DNA from: Cervus elaphus
Taxonomy: Eukaryota; Chordata; Mammalia; Artiodactyla; Cervidae
DNA: 64,000 nucleotides
Assembly: GCF_910594005.1 (NCBI RefSeq)
Contig: NW_025316729.1
Span: 186,001-250,000, forward strand
Direction of reading: 5' to 3'
The translations under genes and the position numbers were made by a program. The number at the start of each line of letters is the position of its first letter. The stretch's first letter is position 1. The notes beneath the pieces are model-generated. The model was not told the origin of the DNA and made no database searches. It was given only the letters and a program-made list of their open reading frames with translations. Shown one piece after another: positions 34,853 to 48,140 of this stretch.

Positions 34853-37800
34853 TCGAGAATATACCCCAGGTTCCCGCCGCAACTGGAGAAAAACCATGAG
34901 ACTTCCCCCTCGCCGCGAGATGAGGCCCGATGCCCCTGCAATGCGTGCAGAGCAATTCCGTGTTGCACATCACACATGAAAGGAGCCTTGATTTCCTTGA
35001 TGGCACTCCAGAGAAACCCCAAGAACACTGTTTCAAGCTTAGAGGGATCCTGAGGTCACTGTAGCAACAAGAAAGAGCTCCGTGGACCAAAAATCAACTC
35101 GAGATGAGAGGTTAGTCCCTGGCTTCGACTCCAGAGGAATACCACCTTACCAAAAGCACCTCAAGAGGAGGCTTCTCTCAGCTCCAGGTATGTGAGACGG
35201 ACCCTGAGTTTGCGGCCTCAACTGGAATGGACACCGCGATGCCCTGACTCGAAATAAGGCCGGATATCCCTGCAGTGACTTGAATGCACGCTCCTCTTGC
35301 ATCTCCCATGACGAAAGGATGTCTGAATCCCCTGTGGAGACCTCAGAGAAAGATCTAGTTCCCCACCTCATCGCGACCGGAGGCCTCACATCCTTTGAAA
35401 ACTCCAGAGGTATGCGGAGATCAGTGCCTCCAAAGGAGACGATGCCTGACTCCTCGTGAAACTTGATAGGAGTCCCAGGATTCTTGTGGCACATGGAAAG
35501 GGACCCTTGGTCTCCCGCCTCAGCTGGAGAGGCGTCCCAATTGCCCTGCCAAGCCTCGAGGAGAATCCCGAGTTGTCCCTCGCAACTAGGCAGGAGTCCT
35601 GACGTCGCTGAACAAACACGTGGGTGGAAGGGCCATCCCCGTCATAACTCGAGAATATACCCCAGGTTCCAGCCGCAACTCGAGAAAAACCATGAGACTT
35701 CCCCCTCGCCACGAGATGAGGCTCGATTCTCCTGCACTGCATGTAGAGCAATTCCGTGTTGCACATCAAACATGAAAGGAGCCTTGCTTTCCTTAATGGC
35801 ACTCCAGAGAAACCCCAAGAACACTTTTTCAAGGCTAGAGGGATCCTGAGGTCACTGTAGCAGCATGAAAGCGCTCCGTGGACCAAGAATCAACTCGTGA
35901 TGAGAGGTTAGTCCCTTGCTTCGACTCCAGAGGAATACCACCTTACCACAAGCACCTCAAGAGGAGGCTTCTCTCAGCTCTAGGTATGTGAGAGGGACCC
36001 TGATTTTGCGGCCTCAAGTGGAATGGACACTGCGATGCCCTGACGCGAAATAAGGCCACCTATCCCTGCAGTGACTTGAATGCAGGCTCGTCTTGCATCT
36101 CCCAAGACGAAAGGATGTCTGAATCCCCTGTGGAGACCACGTAGAAAGACCTAGTTCCCCACCTCATCGCGACCGGAGGCCTCACATCCTTTGAAAACTC
36201 CAGAGGTATGCGGAGATCAGTGCCTCCAAAGGAGACGATGCCTGATTCCTCGTGAAACTTGATAGGAGTCGCAGGATTCCTGTGGCACGTGGAAAGGGAC
36301 ACTTGGTCTCCCGCCTCAGCTGGAGAGGCGTCCCAATTGCCCTGCCAAGCCTCGAGGAGTATCCCGAGTTGTCCCTCGCAACTAGGCAGGAGTCCTGACG
36401 TCACTGAACAAACACGTGGGTGGAAGGGCCATCCCCGTCGTAACTCGAGAATATACCCCAGGTTCCCGCCGCAACTGGAGAAAAACCATGAGACTTCCCC
36501 CTCGCCGCGAGATGAGGCCCGATTCCCCTGCACTGCGTGCAGAGCAATTCCGTGTTGCACATCACACAGGAAAGGAGCCTTGATTTCCTTGATGGCACTC
36601 CAGAGAAACCCCAAGAACACTGTTTCAAGCTTAGAGGGATAATGAGGTCACTGTAGCAACAAGAAAGAGCTCCGTGGCCCAAAAATCAACTCGAGATGAG
36701 AGGTTAGTCCCTGGCTTCGACTCCAGAGGAATACCACCTTACCACAAGCACCTCAAGAGGAGGCTTCTCTCAGCTCTAGGTATGTGAGAGGGACCCTGAG
36801 TTTGCGGCCTCAAGTGGAATGGACACCGCGATGCCCTGACTCGAAATAAGGCCGGATATCCCTGCACTGACTTGAATGCAGGCTCGTCTTGCATCTCCCA
36901 AGACGAAAGGATGTCTGAATCCCCTGTGGAGACCACAGAGAAAGACCTAGTTCCCCACTTCATCGCGACCGGAGGCCTCACATCCTTTGAAAACTCCTGA
37001 GGTACCCGGAGATCAGTGCCTCCAAAGGAGACGTTGCCTGACTCCTCGTGAAACTTGATAGGAGTCCCAGGATTACTGTGGCACGTGGAAAGGGACTCTT
37101 GGTCTCCCGCCTCAGCTGGAGAGGCGTCCCAATTGCCCTGCCAAGCCTCGAGGAGAATCCCGAGTTGTCCCTCGCAACTAGGCAGGAGTCCTGACGTCGC
37201 TGAATGAACACGTGGGTGGAAGGGCCATCCCCGTCGTAACTCGAGAATATAGCCCAGGTTCCCGCCGCAACTCGAGAAAAACCATGAGACTTCCCCCTCG
37301 CCGCTAGATGAGGCCCGATTCCCCTGCACTGCGTGCAGAGCAATTCCGTGTTGCACATCACACATGAAAGGCGCCTTGATTTCCTTGATGGTACTCCAGA
37401 GAAACCCCAAGAACACTGTTTCAAGGCTAGAGGGATCCTGAGGTCACTGTAGCAACACGAAAGAGCTCCGTGGACCAAAAATCAACTCGAGATGAGAGGT
37501 TAGTCCCTGGCTTCGACTCCAGAGGAATACCACCTTACCACAAGCACCTCAAGAGGAGGCTTCTCTCAGCTCTAGGTATGTGAGAGGGACCCTGAGTTTG
37601 CGGCATCAAGTGGAATGGACACCGCGATGCCCTGACTCGAAATAAGGCCAGATATCTCTGAAGTGACTTGAATGCTGGCTCGTCTTGCATCTCCCAAGAT
37701 GAAAGGATGTTTGAATCCCCTGTTGAGACCACAGAGAAAGACCTAGTTCCCCACCTCATCGGGACCGGAGGCCACACATCCTTTGAAAACTCCAGAGGTA

Positions 37801-38035
37801 CGCGGAGATCAGTGCCTCCAGATGAGACGATGCCTGACTCGTCGTGAAACTTGATAGGAGTCCCAGGATTCCTGTGGCACGGGGAAAGGGACCCTTGGTC
37901 TCACGCCTCACCTGGAGAGGCGTCCCAATTGCCCTGCCAAGCCTCGAGGAGAATCCCGAGTTTTCCCTCGCAACTAGGCAGGAGTCCTGACGTCGCTGTA
38001 CAAACACCTGGGAGGAGGGCCATCCCCGTCGTGAT
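34853..38035. repeat. 3183-bp tetramer duplication, copy 1
   Basis: This unit spans phase starts 35147, 35943, 36739 and 37535. The first monomer is the H type (caactggaatgg, gcacgctcctc) and the second an I/G relative (ggccacctatcc, ccacgtagaaag). The third has ctgaggtacccgg, gattactgtgg and ctgaatgaacacg. The fourth has gatatctctgaagtg, aatcccctgttgag and acacctgggagg (one base lost). The tandem neighbour is the same apart from two differences that I found: t/a in gaggagtatccc (36360), and ctagttcc/caagttcc in the third monomer. Confidence 0.85.
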
Positions 38036-41000
38036 TCGAGAATATACCCCAGGTTCCCGCCGCAACTGGAGAAAAACCATGAGACTTCCCCCTCGCCGCG
38101 AGATGAGGCCCGATGCCCCTGCAATGCGTGCAGAGCAATTCCGTGTTGCACATCACACATGAAAGGAGCCTTGATTTCCTTGATGGCACTCCAGAGAAAC
38201 CCCAAGAACACTGTTTCAAGCTTAGAGGGATCCTGAGGTCACTGTAGCAACAAGAAAGAGCTCCGTGGACCAAAAATCAACTCGAGATGAGAGGTTAGTC
38301 CCTGGCTTCGACTCCAGAGGAATACCACCTTACCAAAAGCACCTCAAGAGGAGGCTTCTCTCAGCTCCAGGTATGTGAGACGGACCCTGAGTTTGCGGCC
38401 TCAACTGGAATGGACACCGCGATGCCCTGACTCGAAATAAGGCCGGATATCCCTGCAGTGACTTGAATGCACGCTCCTCTTGCATCTCCCATGACGAAAG
38501 GATGTCTGAATCCCCTGTGGAGACCTCAGAGAAAGATCTAGTTCCCCACCTCATCGCGACCGGAGGCCTCACATCCTTTGAAAACTCCAGAGGTATGCGG
38601 AGATCAGTGCCTCCAAAGGAGACGATGCCTGACTCCTCGTGAAACTTGATAGGAGTCCCAGGATTCTTGTGGCACATGGAAAGGGACCCTTGGTCTCCCG
38701 CCTCAGCTGGAGAGGCGTCCCAATTGCCCTGCCAAGCCTCGAGGAGAATCCCGAGTTGTCCCTCGCAACTAGGCAGGAGTCCTGACGTCGCTGAACAAAC
38801 ACGTGGGTGGAAGGGCCATCCCCGTCATAACTCGAGAATATACCCCAGGTTCCAGCCGCAACTCGAGAAAAACCATGAGACTTCCCCCTCGCCACGAGAT
38901 GAGGCTCGATTCTCCTGCACTGCATGTAGAGCAATTCCGTGTTGCACATCAAACATGAAAGGAGCCTTGCTTTCCTTAATGGCACTCCAGAGAAACCCCA
39001 AGAACACTTTTTCAAGGCTAGAGGGATCCTGAGGTCACTGTAGCAGCATGAAAGCGCTCCGTGGACCAAGAATCAACTCGTGATGAGAGGTTAGTCCCTT
39101 GCTTCGACTCCAGAGGAATACCACCTTACCACAAGCACCTCAAGAGGAGGCTTCTCTCAGCTCTAGGTATGTGAGAGGGACCCTGATTTTGCGGCCTCAA
39201 GTGGAATGGACACTGCGATGCCCTGACGCGAAATAAGGCCACCTATCCCTGCAGTGACTTGAATGCAGGCTCGTCTTGCATCTCCCAAGACGAAAGGATG
39301 TCTGAATCCCCTGTGGAGACCACGTAGAAAGACCTAGTTCCCCACCTCATCGCGACCGGAGGCCTCACATCCTTTGAAAACTCCAGAGGTATGCGGAGAT
39401 CAGTGCCTCCAAAGGAGACGATGCCTGATTCCTCGTGAAACTTGATAGGAGTCGCAGGATTCCTGTGGCACGTGGAAAGGGACACTTGGTCTCCCGCCTC
39501 AGCTGGAGAGGCGTCCCAATTGCCCTGCCAAGCCTCGAGGAGAATCCCGAGTTGTCCCTCGCAACTAGGCAGGAGTCCTGACGTCACTGAACAAACACGT
39601 GGGTGGAAGGGCCATCCCCGTCGTAACTCGAGAATATACCCCAGGTTCCCGCCGCAACTGGAGAAAAACCATGAGACTTCCCCCTCGCCGCGAGATGAGG
39701 CCCGATTCCCCTGCACTGCGTGCAGAGCAATTCCGTGTTGCACATCACACAGGAAAGGAGCCTTGATTTCCTTGATGGCACTCCAGAGAAACCCCAAGAA
39801 CACTGTTTCAAGCTTAGAGGGATAATGAGGTCACTGTAGCAACAAGAAAGAGCTCCGTGGCCCAAAAATCAACTCGAGATGAGAGGTTAGTCCCTGGCTT
39901 CGACTCCAGAGGAATACCACCTTACCACAAGCACCTCAAGAGGAGGCTTCTCTCAGCTCTAGGTATGTGAGAGGGACCCTGAGTTTGCGGCCTCAAGTGG
40001 AATGGACACCGCGATGCCCTGACTCGAAATAAGGCCGGATATCCCTGCACTGACTTGAATGCAGGCTCGTCTTGCATCTCCCAAGACGAAAGGATGTCTG
40101 AATCCCCTGTGGAGACCACAGAGAAAGACCAAGTTCCCCACTTCATCGCGACCGGAGGCCTCACATCCTTTGAAAACTCCTGAGGTACCCGGAGATCAGT
40201 GCCTCCAAAGGAGACGTTGCCTGACTCCTCGTGAAACTTGATAGGAGTCCCAGGATTACTGTGGCACGTGGAAAGGGACTCTTGGTCTCCCGCCTCAGCT
40301 GGAGAGGCGTCCCAATTGCCCTGCCAAGCCTCGAGGAGAATCCCGAGTTGTCCCTCGCAACTAGGCAGGAGTCCTGACGTCGCTGAATGAACACGTGGGT
40401 GGAAGGGCCATCCCCGTCGTAACTCGAGAATATAGCCCAGGTTCCCGCCGCAACTCGAGAAAAACCATGAGACTTCCCCCTCGCCGCTAGATGAGGCCCG
40501 ATTCCCCTGCACTGCGTGCAGAGCAATTCCGTGTTGCACATCACACATGAAAGGCGCCTTGATTTCCTTGATGGTACTCCAGAGAAACCCCAAGAACACT
40601 GTTTCAAGGCTAGAGGGATCCTGAGGTCACTGTAGCAACACGAAAGAGCTCCGTGGACCAAAAATCAACTCGAGATGAGAGGTTAGTCCCTGGCTTCGAC
40701 TCCAGAGGAATACCACCTTACCACAAGCACCTCAAGAGGAGGCTTCTCTCAGCTCTAGGTATGTGAGAGGGACCCTGAGTTTGCGGCATCAAGTGGAATG
40801 GACACCGCGATGCCCTGACTCGAAATAAGGCCAGATATCTCTGAAGTGACTTGAATGCTGGCTCGTCTTGCATCTCCCAAGATGAAAGGATGTTTGAATC
40901 CCCTGTTGAGACCACAGAGAAAGACCTAGTTCCCCACCTCATCGGGACCGGAGGCCACACATCCTTTGAAAACTCCAGAGGTACGCGGAGATCAGTGCCT

Positions 41001-41218
41001 CCAGATGAGACGATGCCTGACTCGTCGTGAAACTTGATAGGAGTCCCAGGATTCCTGTGGCACGGGGAAAGGGACCCTTGGTCTCACGCCTCACCTGGAG
41101 AGGCGTCCCAATTGCCCTGCCAAGCCTCGAGGAGAATCCCGAGTTTTCCCTCGCAACTAGGCAGGAGTCCTGACGTCGCTGTACAAACACCTGGGAGGAG
41201 GGCCATCCCCGTCGTGAT
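38036..41218. repeat. 3183-bp tetramer duplication, copy 2
   Basis: This is the tandem copy of 34853-38035 with phase starts 38330, 39126, 39922 and 40718. After ~41240 the sequence leaves the unit (cccaccgcaactcgag in place of cccgccgcaactggag). It then begins a third, incomplete H monomer at 41512, which differs at several sites. Both copies keep every private marker of the unit, including its one-base loss in the fourth monomer, so the duplication is recent or was made by local homogenisation. Confidence 0.85.
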
Positions 41219-44200
41219 TCGAGAATATACCCCAGGTTCCCACCGCAACTCGAGAAAAACCATGAGACTTCCCCCTCGCCGCAAAATGAGGCCCGATACC
41301 CTGCACTGCGTGCAGAGCAATTCCGTGTTGCACATCACATATGAAAGGAGCCTTGATTTCCTTGATGGCACTCCAGAGAAACCCCAAGAACACTGTTTCA
41401 AGCTTAGAGGGATCCTGAGGTCACTGTAGCAACAAGAAAGAGCTCCGTGGACCAAAAATCAACTCGAGATGAGAGGTTAGTCCCTGGCTTCGACTCCAGA
41501 GGAATACCACCTTACCAAAAGCACCTCAAGAGGAGGCTTCTCTCAGCTCCAGGTATGTGAGACGGACCCTGAGTTTGTGGCCTCAACTGGAATGGACACC
41601 GCGATGCCCTGACTCGAAATAAGGCCGGATATCCCTGCAGTGACTTGAATGCACGCTCCTCTTGCATCTCCCATGACGAAAGGATGTCTGAATCCCCTGT
41701 GGAGACCTCAGAGAAAGATCTAGTTCCCCACCTCATCGCGACCGGAGGCCTCACATCCTTTGAAAACTCCAGAGGTATGCGGAGATCAGTGCCTCCAAAG
41801 GAGACGATGCCTGACTCCTCGTGAAACTTGATAGGAGTCCCAGGATTCTTGTGGCACATGGAAAGGGACCCTTGGTCTCCCGCCTCAGCTGGAGAGGCGT
41901 CCCAATTGCCCTGCCAAGCCTCGAGGAGAATCCCGAGTTGTCCCTCGCAACTAGGCAGGAGTCCTGACGTCGCTGAACAAACACGTGGCTGGAAGGGCCA
42001 TCCCCGTCGTAACTCGAGAATATACCCCAGGTTCCAGCCGCAACTCGAGAAAAACCATGAGACTTCCCCCTCGCCACGAGATGAGGCTCGATTCTCCTGC
42101 ACTGCATGTAGAGCAATTCCGTGTTGCACATCACACATGAAAGGAGCCTTGATTTCCTTGATGGCACTCCAGAGAAACCCCAAGAACACTGTTTCAATGC
42201 TAGAGGGATCCTATGGTCACTGTAGCAACACGAAAGAGCTCCGTGGCTCAAAAATCAAATTGAGATGAGAGGTTAGTCCCTGGCTTCGACTCCAGAGGAA
42301 TACCACCTTACCACACGCACCTCAAGAGGAGGCTTCTCTCAGCTCTAGGTATGTGAGAGGGACCCTGATTTTGCGGACTCAAGTGGAATGGACACTGCGA
42401 TGCCCTGACTGGAAATAAGGCCGGATATCCCAGCAGTGACTTGAATGCAGGCTCGTCTTGCATCTCCCAAGACGAAAGGATGTCTGAATCCCCTGTGGAG
42501 ACCACAGAGAAAGACCTAGTTCCCCACCTCATCGCGACTGGAGGCCTCACATCCTTTGAAAATTCCAGAGGCACGCGGAGCTCACTGCCTCCAAAGGAGA
42601 CGATGCCTGACTCCTCGTGAAACTTGATAGGAGTCCCAGGATATTGTGCACGTGGAGGGACCCTTGGTCTCCCGCCTCAGCTGGAGAGGCGTCCCAATTG
42701 CCCTGCCAAGCCTCGAGGAGAATCCCGAGTTGTCCCTCGCAACTAGGCAGGAGTCCTGACGTCGCTGAACAAACACGTGGGTGGAAGGGCCATCCTCATC
42801 GTAACTCGAGAATATACCCCAGGTTCCCGCCGCAACTCGAGAAAAACCATGAGACTTCCCCCTCACCGCGAGATGAGGCCCTATTCCCCTGCACTGCGTT
42901 CAGAGCAAATCCGTGTTGCACATCACACATGAAAGGAGCCTTGATTTCCTTGATGACACTGCAGAGAAACCCCAAGAACACTGTTTCAAGGCTAGAGGGA
43001 TCCTGAGGTCACTGTAGCCACACGAAAGAGCTCCGTGGACCAAAAATCAACTCGAGATGAGAGGTTAGTCCCTGGCTTCGACACCAGAGGAATACCACCT
43101 TACCACAAGCACCTCAAGAGGAGGCTGCTCTCAGCTCTAAGTATGTGAGAGGGACCGTGAGTTTGCGGCCTCAAGTGGAATGGACACCGCGATGCCCTGA
43201 CTCGAAATAATGCCGGATATCCCTGCAGTGACTTGAATGCAGGCTCGTCTTGCATCTCCCAAGACGAAAGGATGTCTGAATCCCCTGTGGAGACCACAGA
43301 GAAAGACCTAGTTCCCCACCTCATCGCGACCGGAGGCCTCCCATTCTTTGAAAACTCCAGAGGTACGCGGAGATCAGTGCCTCCAAAGGAGACGATGCCT
43401 GACTCCTCGTGAAACTTGATAGGAGTCCCAGGATTCCTGTGGCACGTGGAAAGGGACACTTGGTCTCCCGCCTCAGCTGGAGAGGCGTCCCAATTGCCCT
43501 GTCAAGCCTCGAGGAGAATCCCGAGTTGTCCTTCGCAACTAGGCAGGAGTCCTGACGTCGCTGAACAAACACGTGGGTGGAAGGGCCATCCCCGTCGTAA
43601 CTCGAGAATATACCCCAGGTTCCCACCGCAACTCGAGAAAAACCATGAGACTTCCCCCTCGCCGCGAGATGAGGCCCGATTCCCCTGCACTGCGAGCAGC
43701 GCAATTCCGTGTTACACATCACACATGAAAGGAGCCTTGATTTCCTTGATGGCACTCCAGAGAAACCCCAAGAACACTGTTTCAAGGCTAGAGGGATCCT
43801 GAGGTCACTGTAGCAACACGAAAGTGCTCCGTGGACCAAAAATCAACTCGAGATGAGAGGTTAGTCCCTGGCTTCGACTCCAGAGGAATACCACCTTACC
43901 ACAAGCACCTCAAGAGGAGGCTTCTCTCAACTCTAGGTATGTGAGAGGGACCCTGAGTTTGTGGCCTCAAGTAGAATGGACACCGCGATGCCCTGACTCG
44001 AAATAAGGCCGGATATCCCTGCAGTGACTTGAATGCAGGCTCGTCTTGCATCTCCCAAGATGAAAGGATGTCTGAATCCCCTGTGGAGACCACAGAGAAA
44101 GACCTAGTTCCCCACCTCATCGCGACCGGAGGCCTCACATCCTTTGAAAACTCCAGAGGTACGCGGAGATCAGTGCCTCCAAAGGAGACGATGCCTGACT

Positions 44201-44691
44201 CCTCGTGAAACTTGATAGGAGTCCCAGGATTCCTGTGACACGTGGAAAGGGACACTTGGTCTCCCGCCTCAGCTGGAGAGGCGTCCCAATTGCCCTGTCA
44301 AGCCTCGAGGAGAATCCCGAGTTGTCCCTCGCAACTAGGCAGGAGTCCTGACATCGCTGAACAAACACGTGGGTGGAAGGGCCATCCCCGTCGTAACACG
44401 AGAATATACCCCAGGTTCCCACCGCAACTCGAGAAAAACCATGAGACTTCCCCCTCGCCGCGAGATGAGGCCCGATTCCCCTGCACTGCGAGCAGAGCAA
44501 TTCCGTGTTGCACATCACACATGAAAGGAGCCTTGATTTCCTTGATGGCACTCCAGAGAAACCCCAAGAACACTGTTTCAAGGCTAGAGGGATCCTGAGG
44601 TCACTGTAGCAACACGAAAGAGCTCCGTGGACCAAAAATCAACTCGAGATGAGAGGTTAGTCCCTGGCTTCGACTCCAGAGGAATACCACC
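41219..44691. repeat. Transition monomers 41.2-44.7 kb
   Basis: The rest of the 40718 monomer is followed by monomers at 41512 (H type), 42308, 43100 and 43896. The 40718 monomer is 794 bp and ends with a tail (cgcaaaatgagg, gataccctgcac) resembling 20035 and 21624. The one at 42308 is the shortest in the window, 792 bp, because of a four-base loss around gatattgtgcacgtgg near 42640. The monomers at 43100 and 43896 introduce type L markers (ccctgtcaagcc, gcgagcag, and in the first tccttcgc) seen again at 48671, 50263 and 53445. Confidence 0.75.
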
Positions 44692-47600
44692 TTACCACCA
44701 GCACCTCAAGTGGAGGCTTCTCTCAACTCTAGGTATGTGAGAGGGACCCTGAGTTTGTGGCCTCAAGTAGAATGGACACCGCGATGCCCTGACTCGAAAT
44801 AAGGCCGGATATCCCTGCAGTGACTTGAATGCAGGCTCGTCTTGCATCTCCCAAGACGAAAGGATGTCTGAATCCCCTGTGGAGACCACAGAGAAAGACC
44901 TAGTTTCCCAACTCCTCGCGACCGGAGGCCTCACATCCTTTGAAAACTTCAGAGGTCCGCGGAGATCAGTGCCTCCAAAGGAGACGATGCCTGACTCCTC
45001 GTGAAACTTGATAGGAGTCCCAGGATTCCTGGGCACGTGGAAAGGGACACTTGGTCTCCCGCCTCAGCTGGAGAGGCGTCCCAATTGCCCTGCCAAGCCT
45101 TGAGGAGAATCCCGAGTTGTCCCTCGCAACTAGGCAGGAGTCCTGACGTCGCTGAACAAACACGTGTGTGGAAGGGCCATCCCCGTCGTAACTCGAGAAT
45201 ATACCCCAGGTTCCCGCCGCAACTCGAGAAAAACCATGAGACTTCCCCCTCGCCGCGAGATGAGGCCCGATTCCCCTGCACTGCATTCAGAGCAATTCCG
45301 TGTTGCACATCACACATGAAAGGAGCCTTGATTTCCTTGATGGCACTCCAGAGAAACCCCAAGAACACTGTTTCAAGGCTAGCGGGGTCCGGAGGTCACT
45401 GTAGCAACATGAAAGAGCTCCGTGGACCAAAAATCAACTCGAGATGAGAGGTTAGTCCCTGGCTTCGACTCCAGAGGAATACCACCTTACCACAAGCACC
45501 TCCAGAGGAGGCTGCTCTCAGCTCTAAGTATGTGAGAGGGACCCTGAATTTGCGGCCTCAAGTGGAATGGACACCGCGATGCCCTGACTCGAAATAATGC
45601 CGGATATCCCTGCAGTGACTTGAATGCAGGCTCGTCTTGCATCTCCCAAGACGGAAGAATGTCTGAATCCCCTGAGGAGACCACAGAGAAAGACCTAGTT
45701 CCCCACCTCATCGCGATCGGAGGCCTCCCATCCTTTGAAAACTCCAGAGGTACGCGGAGATCAGTGCCTCCAAAGGAGACGATGCCTGACTCCTCGTGAA
45801 ACTTGATAGGAGTCCCAGGATTCCTGTGGGACGTGGAATGGGACCCTTGGTCTTCCGCCTCAGCTGGAGAGGCGTCCCAATTGCCCTGCCAAGCCTCGAG
45901 GAGAATCCCGAGTTGTCCCTCGCAACTAGGCAGGAGTCCTGACGTCGCTGAACAAACACGTGGGTGGAAGGGCCATCCCCGTCGTAACTCGAGAATATAC
46001 CCCAGGTTCCCGCCGCAACTCAAGGAAAACCATGAGACTTCCCCCTCGCCGCGAGATGAGGCCCGATTCCCCTGCACTGCGTGCAGAGCAATTTAGTGTT
46101 GCACATCACACATGAAAGGAGCCTTGATTTCCTTGATGTCACTCCAGAGAAACCCCAAGAACACTGTTTCAAGGCTAGAAGGATCCTGAGGTCACTGTAG
46201 CAACACAAAAGAGCTCCGTGGACCAAAAATCAACTCGAAATGAGAGGTTAGTCCCTGGCTTCGACTCCAGAGGAATACCACCTTACCACAAGCACCTCAA
46301 GAGGAGGCTTCTCTCAGCTCTAGGTATGTGAGAGGGACCCTGAGTTTGCGGCCTCAAGTGGAATGGACACCGCGATGCCCTTACTCGAAATAAGGCCGGA
46401 TATCCCTGCAGTGACTTAAATGCAGGCTCGTCTTTCATCTCCCAAGATGAAAGGATGTCTGAATCCCCAGTGGAGACCACAGAAAAAGACCTAGTTCCCC
46501 ACCTCATCACGACCGGAGGCCTCACATCCTTTGAAAACTCCAGAGGTACGCGGAGATCAGTGCCTCCAAAGGAGACGATGCCTGACTCCTCGTGAAACTT
46601 GATAGGAGTTCCAGGATTCCTTTGGCACGGGGAAAGGGACCCTTGGTCTCCAGCCTCAGCTGGAGAGGCGTCCCAATTGCCCTGCCAAGCCTCGAGGAGA
46701 ATTCCGAGTTGTCCCTCGCAACTAGGCAGGAGTCCTGACGTCGCTGAACAAACACGTGTGTGGAAGGGCCATCCCCGTCGTAACTCGAGAATATACACCC
46801 GGTTCCAGCCGCAACTCGAGAAAAACCATGAGACTTCCCCCTCGCTGCGAGATGAGGCCCGATTCCCCTGCACTGCATGCAGAGCAATTCCGTGTTGCAC
46901 ATTAAACATGAAAGGAGCCTTGATTTCCTTGATGGCACTCCAGAGAAACCCCAAGAACACTGTTTCAAGGCGAGAGGGATCCTGAGGTCACTGTAGCAAC
47001 ACGAAAAAGCTCCATGGACCAAAAATCAAATCGAGATGAGAGGTTAGTCCCTGGCTTCGACTCCAGAGGAATACCACCTTACCACAAGCCCCTCAAGAGG
47101 AGGCTGCTCTCAGCTCTAAGTATGTGAGAGGGACCCTGAGTTTGCGGCCTCAAGTGGAATGGACACCGCGATGCCCTGACTCGAAATAAGGCTGGATATC
47201 GCTGCAGTGACTTGAATTCAGGCTCGTCTTTCATCTCCCAAGACGAAAGGATGTCTGAATCCCCTGTGGAGACCACAGAGAAAGACCTAGTTCCCCACCT
47301 CATCGCGACCGGAGGCCTCACAACCTTTGAAAACTCCAGAGGTACGCGGATATCAGTGCCTCCAGAGGAGACGATGCTTGACTCCTCGTGAAACTTGATA
47401 GGAGTCCCAGGATTCCTGTGGCACGTGGAAAGGGACACTTGGTCTCCCGCCTCAGTTGGAGAGGCGTCCCAATTGCCCTGCCAAGCCTCGAGGAGAATCC
47501 CGAGTTGTCCCTCGTAACTAGGCAGGAGTCCTGACGTGGCTGAACAAACACGTGTGTGGAAGGGCCATCCCCGTCATAACTCGAGAATATACCCCAGGTT

Positions 47601-48140
47601 CCCGCCGCAACTGGAGAAAAACTATGAGACTTCCCCCTCGCCGGGAGATGAGGCGCGACTCCCCTGCACTGCGTGCAGTCCAATTCCGTGTTGCACATCA
47701 CACATGAAAGGAGCCTTGATTTCCTTGATGGCACTCCAGAGAAACCCCAAGAACACTGTTTCAAGGCTAGAGGGATCCTGAGGTCACTGTAGCAACACGA
47801 AAGAGCTCCGTGGACCAAAAATCAACTCGAGATGAGAGGTTAGTCCCTGGCTTCGACTCCAGAGGAATACCACCTTACCACAAGCACCTCAAAAGGAGGC
47901 TTCTCTCAGCTCTAGGTATGTGAGAGGGACCCTGAATTTGCGGCCTCAAGTGGAATGGACACCGCGATGCCCTGACTCGAAATAAGGCCAGATATCTCTG
48001 AAGTGACTTGAATGCCGGCTCGTCTTGCATCTCCCAAGATGAAAGGATGTTTGAATCCCCTGTTGAGACCACAGAGAAAGACCTAGTTCCCCACCTAATC
48101 GCGACCGGAGGCCTCACATCCTTTAAAAACTGCAGAGGTA
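44692..48140. repeat. J-K-N-O-P run of a hexamer-like HOR
   Basis: Monomers start at 44692 (J), 45487 (K), 46283 (N), 47079 (O) and 47875 (P head). J lacks one base in cctgggcacgtgg. K has ggctgctctcagc, aataatgccgg, cctgaggagacc and gggacgtggaatggg. N has cctttggcacgggg, acacccggttcc and cattaaacatg. O has tatcgctgcagtg, gaattcagg and cacaacctttg. P has gatatctctgaagtg and aatcccctgttgag. With the L monomer that follows at 48671, this reads as a six-monomer unit. Confidence 0.7.
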
